Of a stretch of 64,000 nucleotides of DNA, positions 60,682 through 64,000 are shown piece after piece. The stretch is from Bog-756 sp963831535. Lineage in GTDB: Bacteria; Actinomycetota; Acidimicrobiia; Acidimicrobiales; RAAP-2. The stretch is from contig CAWHQP010000002.1 in the NCBI GenBank assembly GCA_963831535.1, positions 331,978 to 395,977 of the forward strand, read 5' to 3'. The position numbers and the translations under genes were made by a program. Position 1 is the stretch's first letter. Every line of letters begins with the position of its first letter. Below the pieces are notes generated by a model. That model worked only from the letters and a program-made list of their open reading frames with translations, was not told the DNA's origin and made no database searches.

Positions 60682-61500
60682 CAGCGAGCAACCTTCTCCG
60701 GTGGGCGGTCCAACCCGACGTCGGCGACCCAGTCCCGGAGTCGTGCCTTGAACTCAGAAGTGATTCCGAATGAGCTTTGCAGGTTGGCCGACCATCCAAC
60801 CACTGGATGCCGTTCGATTCGCCAGTCACCAGATGGTAGGTCCGTGGACCTAAATCCATCCGGCCGGCCTCACGAAGTTCGACCAAGCCTATGTCCTGAA
60901 CTTGCCTCAGTACTTGACCGCCGTTGAGGAGAATCGTCCGGATGTCGTAGTGCTCTAACTGATTTCGCAAATGAGGTACGCCGTCTTCAAGAAGTTCGCT
61001 ACGAAGTGATTTGTCGGAGATTTTCCCCCAGATTGGATCGGTCGCCCATTGGACGAGATCAAGGTGGCACGCTGTGTTCGAAAAGTAGCTCACACCGAGA
61101 CCCTGGAGGATCTGGTCAAGCGGGTTGAACCAGCGGGAATAGGGGTTGACCTGAAAGTAAGCGGCACATTCAGCAATGACGAGTTGAACTTGGTCATCGT
61201 TCAAATGAGCGAGGCTGGCAGTTCCGAGCGAATCAAGTGTCGCCAGGCGTCGCTCAGATCCAGAGATAAGCGATCCCCGCCTAAGGAACTCGGTGGAGAG
61301 GGGTTGATGCCAAGCGTCGCAACAGATGAGCTGTTGGGATCGCCAAAGGCCACGACTGGAGTACTCCCCGGCACGACTGGGCTCCGGTCGGGCGGAACCC
61401 GACGCACCATGGACCGCAGCCAGTCGGCAATGGGAGTCAGGCATCGGTCACGAAGGTACACCGAGGCCGTGACGTCCTCGGGAAATCCCACACCCGGCAA
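60681..61500 (-). CDS. Uracil-DNA-glycosylase-like protein, frame broken twice
   Basis: N-terminal part: IADWLRSMVRRVPPDRSPVV, STPVVAFGDPNSSSVATLGI, NPS. After a shift near 61290: TEFLRR, ERRLATLDSLG, AYFQVNPYSRWFNPLDQIL, FSNTACHLDLVQWATDPIWG and DIRTILLNGGQV. After a shift near 60817: RIERHPVVGWSANLQSSFGI to the end. Both shifts are repaired by restoring one base to a short C or G run, giving about 273 residues. The LGINPS and HLDLVQWAT segments resemble the active-site loops of the UDG fold. TTG 61500 is the nearest start, but coding quality extends about 18 codons upstream. Confidence 0.65.
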
Positions 61501-61680
61501 GGCCGTCCATTCATCCTGCTGGGTGAAGGACGGAGCCGGTAGTGGGTCCAGAGCTAGTGAGAGCTATGTCCATCGGGCGACCCTGGGAGACGTGCGCGGT
61601 ATCAGCTAGCCATCAACCCGGCCAGATGCCACACTCTCCAGTTGTCAGGCGGACCGGAGCGGCGAGTGGCAAGGAACGGT

Positions 61681-62298
61681 ATGAGCGAGGTGGCGCAAGG
61701 ACCAGGCTGGTGGCAGGCGAGCGACGGGAGGTGGTATGCGCCTGAGAGACACCCCGATTACAGGCCACCTCCCCCTCCTCCACCCCCACCACCGCTCACC
61801 GGCCCTCCGACGTATCCACCGTCCGGTACCCTCGGGCCAGTTGAAGGTGCTCCTTATGCGTCGATGCCGGTCATGCGTTCTGAGCTCCATCCACGGAAGC
61901 CGGTATTGAAGAGGCCTATCGTCCTGATTGCAGTGGCTGTAGTGATCGTGGCAGTGGCCGTTGGAGTGTGGCAACTAGTTACCCGTCCACCCACTGTCCA
62001 GGCATTCGCCCAGCAAGCTGTTTCGACGCTCCGAACGGGTGACCTGTACGGACTATGTGCCCTGGTGGAGCCATCAGGTCATGCAGCATGCGAGAGGTTC
62101 GCTGCAAAGAACACCCGCTATCACCTGGCGTTCCCCGAACTAAAACTTGCTCGGCTCACTGTCGCTGGCAATCAGGCAACTTTGTATTTCGGCTGCACAG
62201 GGACAACGTCGTACTCCAGCAGTTTCGTCGGAAGTGCCAACTCTCAGGAGCTCGTGAAGATCGGTGGCAAGTGGTATCTCTCTGGTCAGGGTCTGTGA
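61681..62298 (+). CDS. DUF2510 single-pass membrane protein
   Basis: ATG 61681; 205 residues. The N-terminal DUF2510 motif is GPGWWQASDGRWYAPERHPD, followed by a run of 11 prolines, a linker, one membrane helix (PIVLIAVAVVIVAVAVGVWQ) and an extracytoplasmic domain of about 110 residues. That domain starts AFAQQAVSTLRTGDLYGLC and ends KIGGKWYLSGQGL, like NTF2/DUF4878-type domains. The two extracytoplasmic cysteines near LCALVEPSGHAAC may pair. DUF2510 is common in actinobacterial envelope proteins; its ligand is not established. Confidence 0.75.
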   Translation: MSEVAQGPGWWQASDGRWYAPERHPDYRPPPPPPPPPPLTGPPTYPPSGTLGPVEGAPYASMPVMRSELHPRKPVLKRPIVLIAVAVVIVAVAVGVWQLVTRPPTVQAFAQQAVSTLRTGDLYGLCALVEPSGHAACERFAAKNTRYHLAFPELKLARLTVAGNQATLYFGCTGTTSYSSSFVGSANSQELVKIGGKWYLSGQGL

Positions 62299-62335
62299 TC
62301 TTAGTGACGCGGCGAGAAGCCCTGGGGCGAGTCGA

Positions 62336-62817
62336 TGAGCGACGTGAGCCAAGGGCCCGGATGGTGGGAAGCCTCAGACGGCAAGTGGTACGCACCAGAA
62401 CGGCACCCGGACTACAGGCCTCCCCCTCCCCCTCCGCTTTCCGCGTCCCCCAAGAGCACGGTCGCCGAAGGGCACGCTTGACCCTTATCAGAAGGCCCTC
62501 TGTCCACGCGGTAGTGCTGCTTGTCCTAGTCGTGGTCGTTATGGTCCTGGCGCTTGGTGGTAGTGGAGGAGGAGGAGGCGGGCAGCCAGTCCTATATCGC
62601 TGGATGGAATGATGTCGCTCAGGGCACCCATAGTGGAACTGATCCCCCAAGTGCGGGTGGTGTCTCCGCGTCTAACTACTGCAACCAGGCGATCAGCAAT
62701 GGGGACGCTTCCGGATGGAACACTAGTGAGTTCACGCAAGGCTGCATCGACGCAGTGAACGCTTGGGAGGCGGCGTACCAGTCGAACGGTTACAACACGA
62801 GCATCCCCAACAAGTGA
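62336..62817 (+). pseudogene. Second DUF2510 membrane protein, frame broken at least twice
   Basis: ATG 62336 begins MSDVSQGPGWWEASDGKWYA, nearly identical to the preceding gene's motif, then a proline run. The frame stops at 62486. In another frame a membrane helix (SVHAVVLLVLVVVVMVLALG) and a Gly run follow. In the third frame, after a GGA repeat near 62570, comes the extracytoplasmic tail SYIAGWNDVAQGTHSGTDPP to YNTSIPNK, with two cysteines. Removing two bases gives 159 residues. It is a tandem paralogue of the 61681 gene; real decay and sequence error are both possible. Confidence 0.6.
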
Positions 62818-62941
62818 CGACTTGGCCAAGAGCGTCCCCGAACCTCCCCCTCAATCTGCACAATCGACTTCGAAAGCAGCTCATTATGCAGGACCATGTA
62901 GAGAGTCCAACGGGCTCAGTCCGACTCACTGACCATGACCA

Positions 62942-63259
62942 TCACCGAAGATCTTTGGCAGTCCCCTCGAACGGGTCGCCCCCCTCAAGTTCCGACCAGT
63001 CCGGGGCCGAGAAGATGGTGGGCGGTCGCGTACGGGTCGGCGGACGGCCGTGCACGAGCATTCGACCGAGTAGACGGCTCTTCCAGATGTTTGGCTGAGG
63101 GTTGTCCCAAAGCGATGCGTAACGCTCGTGTTTACGCACGAGCTCAACCACTCGTAGTGCGTGCCAGACAGCCCGAACCTGTGCATCTGTGATGGTTACC
63201 GGCACTCCATCGTCATCCCGGTACACGTCCCACTCCGGTACATATTCACTGCTCGCCAT
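62942..63259 (-). CDS. Hypothetical protein
   Basis: ATG 63259 has GGAGG 10 bases upstream; 105 residues. It is hydrophilic and mixed: SEYVPEWDVYRDDDGVPVTI, TDAQVRAVWHALRVVELVRK, ending SAPDWSELEGGDPFEGTAKD. The helix TDAQVRAVWHALRVVELVRKH is amphipathic. No family is recognised. It lies in the lower-GC region right of the tRNA fragment. Confidence 0.5.
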   Translation of the reverse strand: MASSEYVPEWDVYRDDDGVPVTITDAQVRAVWHALRVVELVRKHERYASLWDNPQPNIWKSRLLGRMLVHGRPPTRTRPPTIFSAPDWSELEGGDPFEGTAKDLR

Positions 63260-63446
63260 TCGAAAACACCTCCATCGCATTGAGCCCAGCACACTCGAGG
63301 ACCCCACCACCATCAACTTCCCAAATGGCCCTCCGTCGCTATTGGGATTGGGCTGACCGCAAACGTTCCCTTTCACTACACCGGCCTTTCCGCCAGCCCA
63401 CGCAAAAACGGCCGACACTTGATCCCCGAAGGCTGCTGCCGGGGAG

Positions 63447-63758
63447 TCATCGTCTTCCAGTCAGCACCCTCCTGCGGGGCATGGGCTGAAGGAAGGTACC
63501 CGCTCGGACAGCGAGACCGAAAAAGCCACGCTCCGGCCTGGTTGGCGTGCCCTGCGAGACGACGATTGCTGTCGGGAGTGCGCCAACCTGCTCGTGGAAG
63601 TGGTCGGATACGTACCCGAGAAGATTGGGTATCTGCCTCCAGCTGTTGCCGAGCTGCGTCCCGAGGCGGCCTTCGACCTCTGTCCATAGTTCTCCGTAGT
63701 GAATCAGCTCTTCCTTCGCTGCAGACTCGGCGATCACCTCCATCGCCGTGTCACGCAT
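63447..63758 (-). CDS. Small protein with a YGELW/PxLLG motif
   Basis: ATG 63758 overlaps the preceding gene by 8 bases; 103 residues. IHYGELWTEVEGRLGTQLGN, QIPNLLGYVSDHFHEQVGAL and PTAIVVSQGTPTRPERGFFG form a pattern (YxEL, PxLLG, LVV, GxGF) seen in small winged-helix-like modules attached to nucleases in other bacteria. This likeness is from memory and weak. The C-terminus PRRRVLTGRR is basic. Confidence 0.5.
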   Translation of the reverse strand: MRDTAMEVIAESAAKEELIHYGELWTEVEGRLGTQLGNSWRQIPNLLGYVSDHFHEQVGALPTAIVVSQGTPTRPERGFFGLAVRAGTFLQPMPRRRVLTGRR

Positions 63759-63969
63759 CTGGAACCAGACCGGCCATGGATGGCCGAACATAGAACTGCT
63801 GTTCTGGGGAGTCTTGCGGCCCGGATCCGCGGATTCCCTTTGGTCGCTTGGCCTTCTCGGCCTCACGTTTGAGCACCTCGAGTTCCGCCGCCCGTTCCGG
63901 AGTGCCTCGCATAGCCCGAATCCGTCGGAGCCGCTCCCGGGTCTCATCCTCATCTGGAACGTACGTCAC
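63751..63969 (-). CDS. Small charged helical protein upstream of the YGELW gene
   Basis: GTG 63969 with GGAGG 9 bases upstream gives 72 residues. It is strongly charged and helical: DEDETRERLRRIRAMRGTPE, RAAELEVLKREAEKAKRPKG, which could form a coiled coil, and it ends with a flexible tail. The 8-base overlap with the next gene and its small size recall antitoxin-toxin layouts, but neither protein matches a known toxin-antitoxin family. Confidence 0.5.
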   Translation of the reverse strand: MTYVPDEDETRERLRRIRAMRGTPERAAELEVLKREAEKAKRPKGIRGSGPQDSPEQQFYVRPSMAGLVPDA

Positions 63970-64000
63970 TTATCCACCTCCGTTGTGTGCTGAGATCCGA

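Overview
The window is about 64 kb of a high-GC genome whose gene content is clearly actinobacterial: a SigR/RsrA redox sigma pair, CarD, DisA, a DUF2342 zinc metalloprotease next to tilS and hpt, ergothioneine genes egtB and egtD, DUF2510 membrane proteins and an MMPL transporter. From 30.4 to 53.7 kb the order of core genes follows the block known from Mycobacterium tuberculosis (DUF2342, tilS, hpt, folE, folP, folB, folK, DUF2520, panC, coaX, clpC, radA, disA, carD, ispD, ispF, rlmB). ftsH, panD, lysS, lsr2 and cysS are missing from their usual places, and nadB and nadC are inserted. A deep-branching actinobacterium such as a member of Acidimicrobiia fits, but that is inference; no rRNA gene is present to settle it.

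Layout. 1-6.5 kb: the N-terminal part of an MMPL exporter, a MarR regulator with a ClC chloride channel, and a flavodoxin-like oxidoreductase. Two diverged copies of a hairpin-rich repeat of about 120 bp flank this module. 6.5-14.2 kb: a polytopic membrane protein, a DUF4405 protein, a PadR/ABC-ATPase/FtsX permease operon with a clear operator, and an alpha/beta hydrolase. 14.7-17.6 kb: a probable metal-response locus with a CopZ-like HMA protein, a BlaI/CopY-type repressor carrying a cysteine-rich N-terminus, and two membrane proteins behind a BlaI-like palindrome. 18-22.7 kb: small stress and regulatory genes, a D-2-hydroxyacid dehydrogenase, and a divergent MFS/TetR pair. 22.9-28.6 kb: a divergent nickel/cobalt permease and Fur-family regulator, an orphan membrane protein, then egtB-egtD.

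28.6-53.7 kb is the conserved core. It combines tRNA and rRNA modification, isoprenoid (MEP) enzymes, c-di-AMP synthesis, DNA repair and proteolysis with a cofactor block for folate, pantothenate/CoA and NAD. Most minus-strand genes overlap by 4-14 bases or lie within a few bases of each other, so they are probably co-transcribed and translationally coupled. A catalytically altered tyrosine-phosphatase-like protein sits inside the folate operon. 53.7-59.5 kb: rsrA and sigR, a glycosyltransferase-like membrane protein, an ArsR/AHSA1 pair and a VapBC toxin-antitoxin module.

At 59.6 kb lies the 3' part of a tRNA-Thr gene, broken exactly at the anticodon loop. That is the footprint of a tRNA-integrating element. 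Everything to its right, up to the window end, is visibly less GC-rich and holds unusual genes: a uracil-DNA-glycosylase-like gene coupled to a gene of unknown function, tandem DUF2510 membrane proteins, and small unrecognised pairs.

Several genes, including essential ones (clpC, a polyprenyl diphosphate synthase, also radA), are broken by single-base indels. Removing or adding one base at each site restores full-length family-typical proteins, so these are most likely assembly errors rather than pseudogenes.
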